Below, piece after piece: positions 41,906-52,049 of a DNA stretch of 64,000 bases. Position 1 is the stretch's first letter, and each line of letters starts with the position of its first letter. The notes under the pieces are model-generated. The model did not search any database and had not been told where the DNA came from. It was given only the letters and a program-made list of their open reading frames with translations. Both the position numbers and the translations under genes were made by a program. This DNA is from Lacrimispora xylanisolvens (GTDB lineage: Bacteria; Bacillota; Clostridia; Lachnospirales; Lachnospiraceae), in contig CP070896.1 in assembly GCA_017084465.1 (NCBI GenBank), forward strand, positions 1,966,001 through 2,030,000, in the 5' to 3' direction.

Positions 41906-42847
41906 ATGATGCAGGCATATCTATTTGTTCATTTTAAGGAAAAGGAAGATCCCGATGGAGAAGCTGTCTATTTTTCCATCAGCAAAGATGGGTTTCACTG
42001 GCAGGAAATAAACGGAGGCAATCCCATTCTTACCAGTAACATCGGAGAACAGGGCGTACGGGATTTTACCATTTGCCGTACAAAAGAAGGGATTTATTAC
42101 ATACTTGCCACAGATTTAAGCCTTGCAAGAAATTTCAAGACAAAGTATAAAGGGAGCTGGGAAAATGTCAGCAGGGAAGGCAGCAGGAATCTGGTTCTCT
42201 GGGAATCTCCCGATCTGATTCACTGGTCCGCCCCACGGCTGATTTCCTTTGGAAGTGAGCCATTTGGATGTGTCTGGGCTCCAGACATTATTTATGACAG
42301 TGAAGCAGGTGATTATCTGATTCACTGGTCTTCTTCCCACCCTTCTAACAACTATGGAAATAAAAAAATTTATTACAGCAGAACTAAGGATTTTATATCA
42401 TTTACCAGCCCCAGGATACTATACGAAAAAGAAGACAGTGATATTATTGATTCTGCTTTATATAAAGATAATGAAACTTTCTACCTCTTTGTTAAAAGTA
42501 ATCCCAATCCTGCTGCCATATTACTGCTTCAGTCACAATGTATTACGGGCCCATTTTCTATTATTCCCAAGTTCAGTGAAGAGATGAAAAAGCTGGAACA
42601 GGGACAATACGAGGCCCCTACAGCTTTTCGGACAGAAGATGGACGCTGGTGTCTGTTTTTAGATTACTATGGTACAAAAATAAAAGAAAAACAGGGATAC
42701 GTTCCCTTTATTGCTGAAACTATTTCTTCTGGCAATTTTATCCGTTCCGATGGATCCTTCTCCTTTCCTTATGGATTCAAGCACGGAACGATTCTAACAA
42801 TTAACCAGGAAGAATACAACCGATTGGACTCTGCTCATTTTATTTAA
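41906..42847 (+). CDS. Glycoside hydrolase family 43-like protein
   Basis: 313 residues, five-bladed propeller type sequence: AYLFVHFKEKEDPDGEAVYFSISKDGFHWQ, RDFTICRTKEGIYYILATDL, WESPDLIHWS, CVWAPDIIYDSEAGDYLIHWSS, DIIDSALYKDNETFYLFVKS, GQYEAPTAFRTEDGRWCLFLDYYG. The Asp in APDI and Glu in YEAPT are candidate catalytic residues. No signal peptide, so intracellular; probably acts on arabino- or xylo-oligosaccharides. Single gene, SD AGAAAGGA; ATG 41906 or 41909. Confidence 0.8.
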   Translation: MMQAYLFVHFKEKEDPDGEAVYFSISKDGFHWQEINGGNPILTSNIGEQGVRDFTICRTKEGIYYILATDLSLARNFKTKYKGSWENVSREGSRNLVLWESPDLIHWSAPRLISFGSEPFGCVWAPDIIYDSEAGDYLIHWSSSHPSNNYGNKKIYYSRTKDFISFTSPRILYEKEDSDIIDSALYKDNETFYLFVKSNPNPAAILLLQSQCITGPFSIIPKFSEEMKKLEQGQYEAPTAFRTEDGRWCLFLDYYGTKIKEKQGYVPFIAETISSGNFIRSDGSFSFPYGFKHGTILTINQEEYNRLDSAHFI

Positions 42848-42924
42848 GAAAAATTTGGCATAATAAATCAGCCAAAAACGCTTACAATAATAGATGCAAC
42901 AAACAATAAAGGAGGGTCAAATCG

Positions 42925-43095
42925 ATGTTAGTAAACGGTAAAAATGAATGTATCCAATGTACTATTGACAATTGCGCTTACCATGCCAAAAGTGTTGACT
43001 ACTGCACACTGGAGAAAATCAAAGTAGGTACCCACGAAGAGAACCCTACAAAAAAAGAATGCACAGACTGCGAATCTTTTAAAAACCAGGCATAA
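42925..43095 (+). CDS. DUF1540 small cysteine-rich protein
   Basis: 56 residues with the pattern CxQCTIDNCAYH...YCTLEKIKVG...ECTDCESF, six cysteines in all, typical of DUF1540 proteins, which are common in sporulating Clostridia and may bind metal. ATG 42925 has a strong AAAGGAGGG site. It follows the GH43 gene by 77 bases, possibly from its own promoter. Confidence 0.85.
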   Translation: MLVNGKNECIQCTIDNCAYHAKSVDYCTLEKIKVGTHEENPTKKECTDCESFKNQA

Positions 43096-43156
43096 AAGCC
43101 AAATCTAATTTCCTCCTGACATGCAGAAAAGAGTGAATACCTTTCTGCATATGAAA

Positions 43157-43188
43157 AAAGCTGCTGCACCCAAACGTGCAGCAGCTTT
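43157..43188. terminator. Bidirectional terminator between DUF1540 and glyA
   Basis: Thirteen-base stem AAAGCTGCTGCAC / GTGCAGCAGCTTT, 6-base loop, A-rich left and T-rich right. A second inverted repeat ATGCAGAAA/TTTCTGCAT lies just before it (43121-43150). Confidence 0.9.
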
Positions 43189-43196
43189 CTGATTCA

Positions 43197-44452
43197 TTAG
43201 TTATTATAAATCGGATACTTATCGCAGATCTTTGTTACTTCAGCTCTGATGTAATCGGCCTTATGATCAAAATCAGTTGCTGCAAGCCAGATGCATTCTG
43301 CAATCTTTTCCATATCTTCTTCCTTTAATCCTCTGGAAGTAATAGCCGGAGTACCTACCCGGACGCCGGAAGTAACAAAGGGGCTTCTTGGATCATTTGG
43401 AACCGCATTCTTATTGAGGGTAATAAATACCTCATCGCAGCGGTTTTGAAGTTCTTTTCCAGTAACTTCCATCCCTCTTAAATCAATCAGCATCAGATGA
43501 TTGTCTGTGCCGTCGGTAAGAATATGAAATCCCTGCTTAACCAGTGCTGCAGCAAGCGCCTTGGCATTCTTAACCACCTGCTCCTGATAGGTCTTAAACT
43601 CAGGCTTTAACGCTTCTCCAAAGCATACTGCTTTTCCAGCAATTACATGCTCTAACGGACCGCCCTGAGTTCCCGGGAAAATTGCTTTATTAAAGTTAAA
43701 CTTATCAGCTGCTTCCTGGTTTGCCAGGATCATACCGCCTCTTGGTCCTCGTAAGGTTTTGTGAGTTGTGGTAGTAACCACATCTGCATAAGGAATGGGG
43801 CTTTCATGAATTCCTGCTGCAACCAGTCCTGCAATGTGAGCCATATCCACCATCAAATAAGCTCCCACCTTATCTGCAACTTCTCTAAAACGCTTAAAGT
43901 CGATGGCTCTGCCATAGGCACTTGCGCCAGCCACAATGAGCTTTGGCTTATGCTCTACTGCCAGACGCTCCATCTCATCATAATCAGGAATCCGTCATCA
44001 TTTACTCCATAAGGAACGATATTAAAATAAAGACCGGAAAAGTTTACTGGGCTTCCATGAGTTAAATGACCACCATGATTTAAATTCATTCCCATAACGG
44101 TATCTCCTGGATTTAACATGGCAAGAAATACCGCCATATTTGCCTGGGCTCCTGAATGGGGCTGAACATTGGCATAATCACAGCCGAACAGTTTTTTTGC
44201 ACGTTCAATGGCGATGGTTTCCACAACATCCACTTCTTCACATCCGCCGTAATAACGCTTTCCTGGGTAACCTTCCGCATATTTATTGGTAAGCACAGTA
44301 CCCATAGCCATCATAACCGGTTCTGAAACGATGTTTTCGGATGCGATTAATTCCAGATTTCTTCGCTGTCGTGCGCATTCCTTTTCGATGGCTTCTCCTA
44401 CTTCCTTGTCAAAGCCGGTGATAAACTTCATTACTTCATTTACCATGTCCAT
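43197..44452 (-). CDS. glyA: Serine hydroxymethyltransferase (frame broken once)
   Basis: Interconverts serine and glycine with transfer of a one-carbon unit to tetrahydrofolate. N-terminal [36 protein letters not shown], and the PLP lysine in [15 protein letters not shown] are all present; repaired length 418 residues. At 43985 a C (plus) is missing, so GVNDDGFL must be joined to [21 protein letters not shown] 44452 follows GAGGGA; consensus promoter upstream. Confidence 0.96.
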
Positions 44453-44498
44453 TCCCTCACTTTTCCTTTTGAATCGTTACTCTTTAGCATTTTGGTAG

Positions 44499-44528
44499 AT
44501 TATATAGCAAACTTCCTTAAAATGTCAA
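44499..44528 (-). promoter_or_regulatory. Promoter of glyA
   Basis: Minus-strand TTGACA (44523-44528) and TATAAT (44499-44504), both consensus, with an 18-base spacer; start about 40 bases before ATG. Confidence 0.8.
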
Positions 44529-44576
44529 GGCTTTCTCATCTTCCGCATGCCGGGCAAGAAACTCCCAGTTATATGT

Positions 44577-46287
44577 TTAGCTTAAAATCCGGTAATTTTT
44601 TATCACAATCTGAAGAGATTTATTTCCATTGTACTCATTTACTGCCGGATAATACACCACGTCAAGCTGGCGGCGATTTCCCAGTTCCTCTACAAATAAA
44701 TCACCGTCTTCAAACAAAAGCCCATCCATAGGCGTACCTTTTGTTACCAGTGAAAATTTGACCACATTCCGGTTTTTACCCAGTACGCGTACACTGCGAA
44801 TGGACAAATCCTTTTGTGCAAACAAGGGTTTTTCATTCCCCTGCCCATATGGTTCCAGTAAATCCAGTTCCTCAATCAAAGGCTCACTTATGTATTCCAG
44901 AGGCATGGGAACATCAATCCATACCTTCTTAACAAAATCCTCTTCTGATAACTCTGCTTTTTCATTCAGAGCTCTGCGTAATTCATCAACGTTTTCCTTT
45001 AACAGGGACAACCCTGCTGCCATTGGGTGACCGCCAAATTTCAGCAGAAGTTCCTTTACCTCCACCAAAGCGTCAAACATATGGTAAGACTCTATGGATC
45101 GCCCGGAACCCTTTACATTCTCCTCCCCATCTGTCAGTACAAATGCCGGTTTCTGAAAACGCTCTCTTAATCTGCCGGCTATGATTCCAGCAAGTGACTC
45201 ATGGCAATCCGGCAGATATACCACCAGGACTTTATCCTTGGAAAAAATGTTCTTCTACCAGCTTAACCGCTTCGTCTGTTCCCGATTTCGTCATATCCTT
45301 TCTCTGATCATTGAGATCCTTTAATTCAACCGCCATTCTGTCTGCTTCTTCCTCATCCTGACATAAAAGCAGAGAAAGAGCCAGCTTGGCAGTCATCAGA
45401 CGCCCGCCCGCGTTTAAACAGGGGCCGATCACAAATCCGATCTGATATGCCGTGATATGATCCTTATCTAAATTATTCTTCTCTATGAGTTTTAAAAGCC
45501 CCAGACTTTTGGTATTCCCAATGCGCTTTAAACCTTCTTTCACAATAATCCGGTTCTCGTCCTGCAGCTTCATCACATCTCCAACGGTTGCTATGGCAGC
45601 AAATTCCACCATATCAAAGGATTTCTCTTTTGATATGCCAAACGCCTCATACAAAGCCTGTATCAGCTTAAAGGCCACCATGGCACCGCAAATCTCTGGA
45701 AACGGATAGCTGCAGGCTTCCTGCTTGGGATTAACAATCGCATCACCAGGTGGCAGCATCTCCTGTCCATCGTCTTTGCGAATATCATGATGATCTGTTA
45801 TAATCACTGTCATCCCAAGTTTTTTGGCAAGACTGATTTGTTCCACTGCGGCGATTCCATTATCGCAGGTCACAATTGTATCAATGCCATCCTCATAAGC
45901 TGCCCTGATGATAGATTCATTAATTCCATATCCATCTTTAATTCTGTCCGGAATTTCATAATCCACAACTGCGCCTGTCTCTTTCAGTGCCTGATACAAA
46001 AGGTATGTAGAACACACTCCGTCAATATCATAATCTCCTACGATCCGTATGGGCTTCAATTGTAGTATTTTTTCTTTTAAAATTAATATGGCACGATCCA
46101 TATCTTTCAGCAGACAGGGGCTGTATAAATCACCCAGCCCCCCTCTTAAATACTTTTCCACGGCTTCCCGCCCTAATACTTCACGGTTTCTGATAATTCT
46201 TGCCGTTACCGGTGATATATGATGAAACTTTGCCATTTCATCAAAATCAGCCCGTTTAGTCTGAAGCATCCACTGCTCTGCTGCCAT
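44577..46287 (-). CDS. recJ: Single-stranded-DNA exonuclease RecJ (frame broken once)
   Basis: 569 residues after repair. DHH domain motifs: VGDYDIDGVCSTYLL, TCDNGIAAV, ITDHHDI, and DHHA1 motif region LLKFGGHPMAAGLSL followed by an OB-fold (PLEYISEPLIEELDLLEPYGQGNEKPLF). A run of six A at 45242-45247 (plus) should be five, joining VEEHF to SKDKVLVVYLPDCHESL. ATG 46287 overlaps the end of the HAMP-protein gene by 32 bases. It is shorter than long RecJ forms fused to other domains. Confidence 0.93.
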
Positions 46288-47368
46288 CTTTCTTAATCTC
46301 CTTAATAACACTCTTTTGTGCTGTCTCTTTTTTTGTGCCTTTTATCTCTCTCAATTTACTGGCTCTTGTTATTTCCCGAATTCTTTTATTCCCTGTATCC
46401 TGATCCTCACGCAAGCCTTCTTTCCGCCTTTTAGCAGCAGATAAACGATTCATTAGGCTTGTAATGGAATAAAGAATGGGAGCAAAGTCCCCCCGGTAAG
46501 CTTTTTCACAGGTGGATTTCACCTCAAAGTTCTCACTTCCTATTTCCTGAAATAAATATTTTTCATCATCGATAATATGCTTTAACCGGTCAATCAATTC
46601 ATTCACAGAATTGGTCAGGATGCCAATTTCATCCCTGGACCGGTAGGTTAAATAGACCCCCAGATCTCCGTCTGCCACTCTTCTGGTTCCTTCCACAAGA
46701 TCCTTTACCGGTTTATCAATGGCAATGATTATATAAATCACAAGGAGTGAAATTAAAAATCCCACCACACCAACACTGATGACCTTCATCCTTGCCAGAC
46801 GCATATACAAATGATCCCCTTCAATGCTGGCTGCTTCCGATCCTTTTCTGTTATAATCCACAACCTCTAAAAACCCATCGCTTGCCTCATCAAACAGCTC
46901 TCTGGATTCCCCCATGATGATGTTAAATGCTTCACTGGAGTTATTCTCCCGGCTGACGGCAAGAAGGCGATAGCTGCATTCCAAATACTTCCTCCAGTTA
47001 TCTTTGGCCTCATTCATTAACTTGCGGTCGGATTCATCCGTAATATAAAGTTCATACCGGGCAAAAGAACGGTCTATCTCAGATTTAATGCCATCCATCT
47101 CCCGCTCCAGCTGAGATTTGTCCACCTCGTTTGAAGTGACCACATGGTTATATTCCTTTATACGGTAATCGGATGTCTTCGTGTTTAACTCCTCTGCGAT
47201 GATAATTGCAGGCACCCATGACTGGGAAATCACCGTACTGGCTTCATTGATCTTACTAGCTGTAATAACAGATTCCGTTCCAATAAATATTAACCCCAAA
47301 ATGCTGATTGCTCCCAACAAAATAAGCTTTGTTTTTATTTTAATATTTCTGATAGATGTCACTTTCAT
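46256..47368 (-). CDS. Membrane receptor-like protein: 4-helix-bundle sensor plus HAMP, no output domain
   Basis: 370 residues. N-terminal helix (~12-34), a four-helix-bundle chemoreceptor-like sensor domain (4HB_MCP style, ~35-185), a second membrane helix (~192-215), HAMP ([48 protein letters not shown]), then a short conserved segment found after HAMP in clostridial chemoreceptors ([19 protein letters not shown]...[12 protein letters not shown]) and a Lys/Arg-rich tail of about 60 residues. The MA signalling domain is absent. The gene overlaps both neighbours (DUF45 gene by 29 bases, recJ by 32 bases). An undetected indel in the tail cannot be excluded. Confidence 0.75.
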   Translation of the reverse strand: MKVTSIRNIKIKTKLILLGAISILGLIFIGTESVITASKINEASTVISQSWVPAIIIAEELNTKTSDYRIKEYNHVVTSNEVDKSQLEREMDGIKSEIDRSFARYELYITDESDRKLMNEAKDNWRKYLECSYRLLAVSRENNSSEAFNIIMGESRELFDEASDGFLEVVDYNRKGSEAASIEGDHLYMRLARMKVISVGVVGFLISLLVIYIIIAIDKPVKDLVEGTRRVADGDLGVYLTYRSRDEIGILTNSVNELIDRLKHIIDDEKYLFQEIGSENFEVKSTCEKAYRGDFAPILYSITSLMNRLSAAKRRKEGLREDQDTGNKRIREITRASKLREIKGTKKETAQKSVIKEIKKDGSRAVDASD

Positions 47369-48091
47369 ATTCCCTTAATCTCTTCCTCCTGGACCGGTAA
47401 TCCGGTATTTCTTTTTCTACAGTTGACCAGAATGCTTTTGAATGATTCATATGTGACCGATGAGCCAGTTCATGTACTACCACATAATCAGCCAGATCTT
47501 CCGGCAGCAGCACAAGTCTCCAGTTAAAATTTAAGTTTCCCTTTCCGCTGCAGCTGCCCCATCTGGTGGCCTGATCCCGAATGGCGATTCTGCCGTAATC
47601 CGTGTTCATAATTTGTGCCCACACAGCAGTTTTCTCCTCCAGATACTGCCTTGCACGCTGCCTGTACCAGTTCTTAATCACTGTTTTGACTGTATCCTCC
47701 CCATCTATGGGACCAGTGAGTGTTAATTCTTCTGAAGATTCCTTTATTAAAATATTCTTTCTTTTAACATCATGCAGGATACGAATAATGCGCTTTTCTC
47801 CAAATAACAGCAGTTCACTCCCATCGACCCATGAAAACTGATTCAATACTGGCCTGGACCTGATCTTTGAAACTGCCTCATACACCCATCTGCTGTTTTT
47901 TAATACCAGCTCATGCCCCAAACGGTAAGGTACCGTTAAAGGAATTCTTACCGTCACTTCCCCTGTTTTTTTGAGACCTGGAGCGCCATGGTTCTCCTCT
48001 TGGATTTTACAATCTTGTAGCTTAAGAAAGGTCCATCTTCAAGGGTCAGAATACCTATGTTCCTTCTATCATCATTATGTTCCTCTTCCAT
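47340..48091 (-). CDS. YgjP/DUF45-like M48-type metallopeptidase (frame broken once)
   Basis: 250 residues after repair, with the zinc motif [18 protein letters not shown] and the upstream [21 protein letters not shown] typical of YgjP/SprT-like proteins. The start ATG 48091 gives [20 protein letters not shown]; an A run (seven at 47967-47973, probably eight) breaks ALQVSK from [12 protein letters not shown]. Found in many genomes with DNA repair genes; function poorly known. First gene of the operon with the HAMP protein and recJ. Confidence 0.85.
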
Positions 48092-48151
48092 ATATACGAT
48101 TCCAATCTCTTATTTTCTTTTTCCTCATTCTAAAAGAAACCCGTACCCTTA

Positions 48152-48179
48152 ATTATATCGAAAAATGGAAAAGAAACAA
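48152..48179 (-). promoter_or_regulatory. Promoter of the DUF45-HAMP-recJ operon
   Basis: Minus-strand -35 TTGTTT (48174-48179) and -10 TATAAT (48152-48157), 16-base spacer, about 50 bases before the DUF45 start. Confidence 0.6.
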
Positions 48180-48192
48180 TAGTAATTATGGA

Positions 48193-48819
48193 TTATTCAG
48201 AGCGTTCCGCGATCTCCTGCAGTCTCTTATAATCAGCGATAAAATACCCTTTCTCTTTTTTCATAATTCCCTCATCACAAAATTTCTTCATGACAAACAG
48301 TATATGACGGTAGCTGACGTTCATATACTCAGATACATCCGTATGGGAAATCCCATACAATCCCTGTTTGTGATGGGTCAGTATAAAGGAGGCAAGTCTT
48401 TTTTCCAGAGAATAATTAAGATATTCACTAAGCCGGAAACTTCTGGCCATCAGTTTACTGGAAATATAGGATGCAAAATAGAATGAAACCTCAGCGTCCT
48501 TTTTACACATATCTCTGATGACTTCCAAATCAAACTCCAGGCAGCAGATGTCATCCACCACTTTATTTTCTTTTGTGAAGTCCTCATTACAGAAAATAGA
48601 AAGTTCCCCCAGCCAGTCCTCTCTTCCTGCAAAATCAAGAATGGAGCGGCGGCCGTTTTCATGATCGATATATATTTTTACTGCACCCGAGCAAATATAA
48701 TAACAGCGGGAAATGGACTCCCCCACCTTAAAAATATTGCTGCCTTTGGGGAAGCGTTTCTCCTGCCCCATTTTTATTAAATGATCCGGAATCTCACATG
48801 TTATAAATTGTTTCATCAT
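48193..48819 (-). CDS. Crp/Fnr-family transcriptional regulator (YeiL-like)
   Basis: 208 residues from ATG 48819 (SD GAGGAAATT): cyclic-nucleotide-binding-like beta barrel (PKGSNIFKVGESISRCYYICSGAVKIYI, REDWLGELSIF) and a C-terminal winged helix (ISHTDVSEYMNVSYRHILFVMKKF). No Cys cluster for an Fe-S centre, so not an oxygen-sensing Fnr. Divergently placed to the YczE-family gene at 75 bases, which is a likely target. Confidence 0.87.
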   Translation of the reverse strand: MMKQFITCEIPDHLIKMGQEKRFPKGSNIFKVGESISRCYYICSGAVKIYIDHENGRRSILDFAGREDWLGELSIFCNEDFTKENKVVDDICCLEFDLEVIRDMCKKDAEVSFYFASYISSKLMARSFRLSEYLNYSLEKRLASFILTHHKQGLYGISHTDVSEYMNVSYRHILFVMKKFCDEGIMKKEKGYFIADYKRLQEIAERSE

Positions 48820-48893
48820 AATTTCCTCTGATATGATAAATCTCATAGTAGGTTATCCAGAAACTATGGTATCATATTCCCGAGGTGAAAACA

Positions 48894-49532
48894 ATGACGA
48901 AGAAAGACACAAAATTTATCGCTTATTCCATCCTGAACTTTGTACTATTTGGATTTGGAGTATCGCTGCAGTTAAAAGCAGCCATCGGCCAGAGTATTTT
49001 AAATGCAATGGCAGTTACACTTTCCTTTCTCATTCCATGGAAGGTTGGTACCATATTAAACCTGATTAATACCATTTTTTTTATCTGCTATTTACTTTTA
49101 AGACGTACCAGATTAAACTATAAGGACATCATTCAGATTATCGCTACCATTGCCAACGGAATTATTATTAACTTTTTTCTCTACCAGGTTCTGTCCGGCT
49201 TTACGGCCGAAAGCTACCTTTCCAGAGTACTGCTCTATGGGATCGGTCTGATTTTCGCTTCCATAAGCCTTGGCGCTGTCCTGGCAATCGGAATTATAAA
49301 GTTCCCCTTAGAAAGTCTCTGCCTTACCATTACGGAACTTTACCACAAGAAATTTACTGCTGTACGCATGAGCTTTGATGTGATATTTCTGGTTGCTGCC
49401 ATCGCCCTTACCTTATGGGCACATACGCCCTGGCAGATCAGGGAAGGAACCGTAATCAGTGTCCTGCTCCTTTCCCCTCTGTTAGGAATCTGCTTAAACT
49501 ACTTTAAGAAGCACTGGAATATGGAGGACTAA
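48894..49532 (+). CDS. YczE/YitT-family membrane protein
   Basis: 212 residues with about five membrane helices (FVLFGFGVSLQLKAAIGQSILNAM, ILNLINTIFFICYLLL, IATIANGIIINFFLY, VLLYGIGLIFASISLGAVLAIGI, VISVLLLSPLLGICL). The GFGVSLxxKA motif and glycine pattern fit the YczE family (DUF6198/DUF161), probable transporters of unknown substrate. ATG 48894 has GAGGTG 7 bases upstream. Shares the intergenic region with the Crp-like regulator and runs into yjjG. Confidence 0.8.
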   Translation: MTKKDTKFIAYSILNFVLFGFGVSLQLKAAIGQSILNAMAVTLSFLIPWKVGTILNLINTIFFICYLLLRRTRLNYKDIIQIIATIANGIIINFFLYQVLSGFTAESYLSRVLLYGIGLIFASISLGAVLAIGIIKFPLESLCLTITELYHKKFTAVRMSFDVIFLVAAIALTLWAHTPWQIREGTVISVLLLSPLLGICLNYFKKHWNMED

Positions 49533-49536
49533 AAAC

Positions 49537-50208
49537 ATGTACCAAACATACTTAATCGATATTGACAACACTATACTGGATTTTGATGCAGCAGAAGAAC
49601 GAAGCTTTCAGAATGTAATAGAATCCTACTGCCTTCCCTTTGAACGCAGCATGCTGGATGAATATAAAAAGATAAACATGAATCTCTGGAATCTGCTGGA
49701 GCAGGAAAAGATCAGCAGGGAAGAAGTATTTCATACAAGATTTTCCCTATACTTTCAGACTCTGAAAAAAGAAGTAGATGGAATCGAAGCAGAATCCCGC
49801 TATCGAAGCTTTCTTGGCAACAGCCCGGAGCTAATCCCCCACGCAAAAGAGACGCTGACTCAGCTAAAAAGCATGGGGAAAAAGCTCTATACCGCTTCCA
49901 ACGGGGTCTATACCACCCAGGTTACCAGACTAAATCAGGCTGGTATCTTCGACCTGTTTGACGGTATGTTTATATCAGAAAAAGTGGGAAGCGAGAAACC
50001 ATCTATCCATTTTTTTAAACACTGCTTTGATCATATTCCTGATTTCAATCAGGAAGAAACAATTATGGTTGGGGACAGTTTAAGTTCTGATATCAAGGGC
50101 GCAGTCAATGCAGGCATTGACTCCTGTCTCTTTACCCGCGCAGATTCTCCCGCCAGGTCTGTCGCCACTTATACCATCCATGATCTGTCCCAGCTTATAA
50201 GTCTGTAG
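49537..50208 (+). CDS. yjjG: YjjG-family HAD nucleotidase
   Basis: 223 residues. HAD motifs: DIDNTILDF (motif I), YTASNGVYTTQ (II), SEKVGSEKPSIHFF (III) and MVGDSLSSDIKGAVNAG (IV). YjjG enzymes remove phosphate from pyrimidine nucleoside monophosphates including non-canonical ones. Four bases after the YczE gene, so cotranscribed. Frame intact. Confidence 0.9.
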   Translation: MYQTYLIDIDNTILDFDAAEERSFQNVIESYCLPFERSMLDEYKKINMNLWNLLEQEKISREEVFHTRFSLYFQTLKKEVDGIEAESRYRSFLGNSPELIPHAKETLTQLKSMGKKLYTASNGVYTTQVTRLNQAGIFDLFDGMFISEKVGSEKPSIHFFKHCFDHIPDFNQEETIMVGDSLSSDIKGAVNAGIDSCLFTRADSPARSVATYTIHDLSQLISL

Positions 50209-50212
50209 ATCT

Positions 50213-51058
50213 CTACAGACAGAATTTTCCTTCCAAAGCCAGGAACTGATCCAGCACCATTTTGCTTACCCTGGCTCCGAATATGGTAGCCGGATGAGCC
50301 GGATAATACATGGCATCGGAAAATTCTTTATGAAACATCACAATCACGTACGGTCCATATGGAGTAAATACGATGCCTCCGTCATTGCGGCAGGCATCCA
50401 TGCTCCCGCTTTTTGAAGCCACTGAAATCAGTATCTCATCTGTATTGTCACTGTCCATATAGACCGGTGGAAAATCTTTTGTAATCATACTGTTGTAATG
50501 CTGTTTTTTCAATATTTCAAGCATTGCCCCATCTGCTTTCTCACTGATCAGCTCTCCCTTTACCAGTCTTGTAAACACACTGCCATAATCGTTCGGTGTG
50601 CTGGTTCCCAGTTGTCGGTACCGGTCAAAGTGAATGGGATTATAAAGAATCGTATCCTTGCATCCCAGCTTTTCAATACAGCGGTTAATGGTATCCAGTC
50701 CCAGATAGTCAATCATCATATTGGTAGCAATGTTATCACTGACGATAATCATGAAAACAGCCGCATCTTTTACCCTTAGAACTGCACCTGGTTCCAGGGC
50801 TGCCAGTACGCCGCTTCCATCCACCACATGTTCCGCCTTATATTCCACCAGATCCTCAAGGCTTTTGTTCCCTTTTTCCACTTCATCAAATAAACAGGCA
50901 AGTATAAAGGTCTTGATGGTACTCGCAGTCTCATATTTTTCATCCTGCCCCATAGTGATCACATTACCACGAAAATCATTGAGATAAATCCCCATTTTCC
51001 CGTCATAGCTCATTAATTCTGCCTGGATTCTTTTCTCTAATGTAAATCTGTTATCCAT
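50213..51058 (-). CDS. Beta-lactamase-fold serine hydrolase, cytoplasmic (class A-like)
   Basis: 281 residues with all three penicilloyl-serine-transferase motifs: STIK (S46, K49), SDN (107-109) and KSG (216-218). There is no signal peptide (MDNRFTLEKRIQAELMS), so it is not a secreted beta-lactamase. Last gene of the murein-peptide operon, 18 bases after the NlpC/P60 gene. A role in cleaving D-amino-acid-containing peptides is inferred from context; beta-lactamase activity is not expected. It is a distant paralogue of the protein encoded at 59186-60019. Confidence 0.85.
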   Translation of the reverse strand: MDNRFTLEKRIQAELMSYDGKMGIYLNDFRGNVITMGQDEKYETASTIKTFILACLFDEVEKGNKSLEDLVEYKAEHVVDGSGVLAALEPGAVLRVKDAAVFMIIVSDNIATNMMIDYLGLDTINRCIEKLGCKDTILYNPIHFDRYRQLGTSTPNDYGSVFTRLVKGELISEKADGAMLEILKKQHYNSMITKDFPPVYMDSDNTDEILISVASKSGSMDACRNDGGIVFTPYGPYVIVMFHKEFSDAMYYPAHPATIFGARVSKMVLDQFLALEGKFCL

Positions 51059-51076
51059 GTCATCCTCCGTTTTTTA

Positions 51077-51973
51077 TTAGAATATACTCCCCGAAGCATA
51101 CCAGCTTTTGGCCAGATCATCCCGGTAATCTGCTGCATCGGGATTTAAACTGTTTATTACCACGCCGCTGCTGCCGATCTTACCCGTAGAATGTATATAC
51201 GATCCATCTCCCAGGTACATGGCGATGTGACCCGGAAAATACATGAGATCCCCAGGAAGCATTTCATCCTTTGAAATTTCCTTAACCGGAAACCCCGCCT
51301 GTATTTTTGCATCCCGGAATATAATAATTCCGTTCATCAGATAGCTCTGCGATGTTAAACCCGAACAGTCAATTCCCAGCGATGTTCTGCCTCCCCACCG
51401 GTATTGGGTGCCCAGATACTCCATTGCCGTCTTAATCACTGCCAGGCGAAATTCTCTTTCATCCACAATTTCCTTCTGTGGAAGTCGATCTGTCCACAAG
51501 CCGCTTTGGGAATATTCTTTCGGGCGCAGATACTGATTCCTCATAAACCCATTCTGCCCGTCAAATAACTCAACCATTGCCCATCCAGGCTCCTCAGACT
51601 CAAATTCTCTCACCTTAATCAGTGCTCCTCTGGGTACACTCATGATTCGCACTCCCTGGACCTTGGGAATTGACATGATATCCACTAATTCTCCATCTGT
51701 TACCATCAGTCCCCCTTCTTCCCAGTTGATCAGGTCAGAAAGGCCGGTCAGTTCCACATCCTCTTTTCTTACATACCCTGGATAATGATAGGCTGTAACA
51801 ACCGGATAAAATCCCTGGTCTTCTTCCCCTGTGATCCGAAGTCCCATACCGTATACCCCTTCATCTGCAATGGAAGAAACCAGTTTCTTTTCCCTGTTCT
51901 CCTTTGTTTCACCAGGCCGGTCCCATATGGTAATTACCGGCTTTTTAATAACTGCAAACTGCTGCTCCATCAC
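51077..51973 (-). CDS. NlpC/P60 endopeptidase with SH3-like domains (YkfC-like)
   Basis: 298 residues. Two SH3b-like parts (~1-80 and ~95-152) precede an NlpC/P60 domain with catalytic Cys203 (GIDCSGLT) and His249 (GHIAMYLG), His261 as third residue. No signal peptide, like Bacillus YkfC, which cuts the gamma-D-Glu-diamino acid bond in L-Ala-gamma-D-Glu-diamino acid peptides. The reaction would release L-Ala-D-Glu for the epimerase encoded in the same operon. SD present (GGGAGACAGTG before ATG 51973). Confidence 0.9.
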   Translation of the reverse strand: MMEQQFAVIKKPVITIWDRPGETKENREKKLVSSIADEGVYGMGLRITGEEDQGFYPVVTAYHYPGYVRKEDVELTGLSDLINWEEGGLMVTDGELVDIMSIPKVQGVRIMSVPRGALIKVREFESEEPGWAMVELFDGQNGFMRNQYLRPKEYSQSGLWTDRLPQKEIVDEREFRLAVIKTAMEYLGTQYRWGGRTSLGIDCSGLTSQSYLMNGIIIFRDAKIQAGFPVKEISKDEMLPGDLMYFPGHIAMYLGDGSYIHSTGKIGSSGVVINSLNPDAADYRDDLAKSWYASGSIF

Positions 51974-52049
51974 TGTCTCCCTTCATTCCAAAGAACCGGA
52001 CTTACAAGTCAAAGGCAGCGAATAGTTCCGCTGCCTGTTATCCGTTTCG

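Noticed and set aside
50213..51058. Beta-lactamase resistance gene
   Set aside because: No signal peptide, and operon context is peptide salvage; the SxxK/SDN/KSG motifs are shared by many hydrolases.
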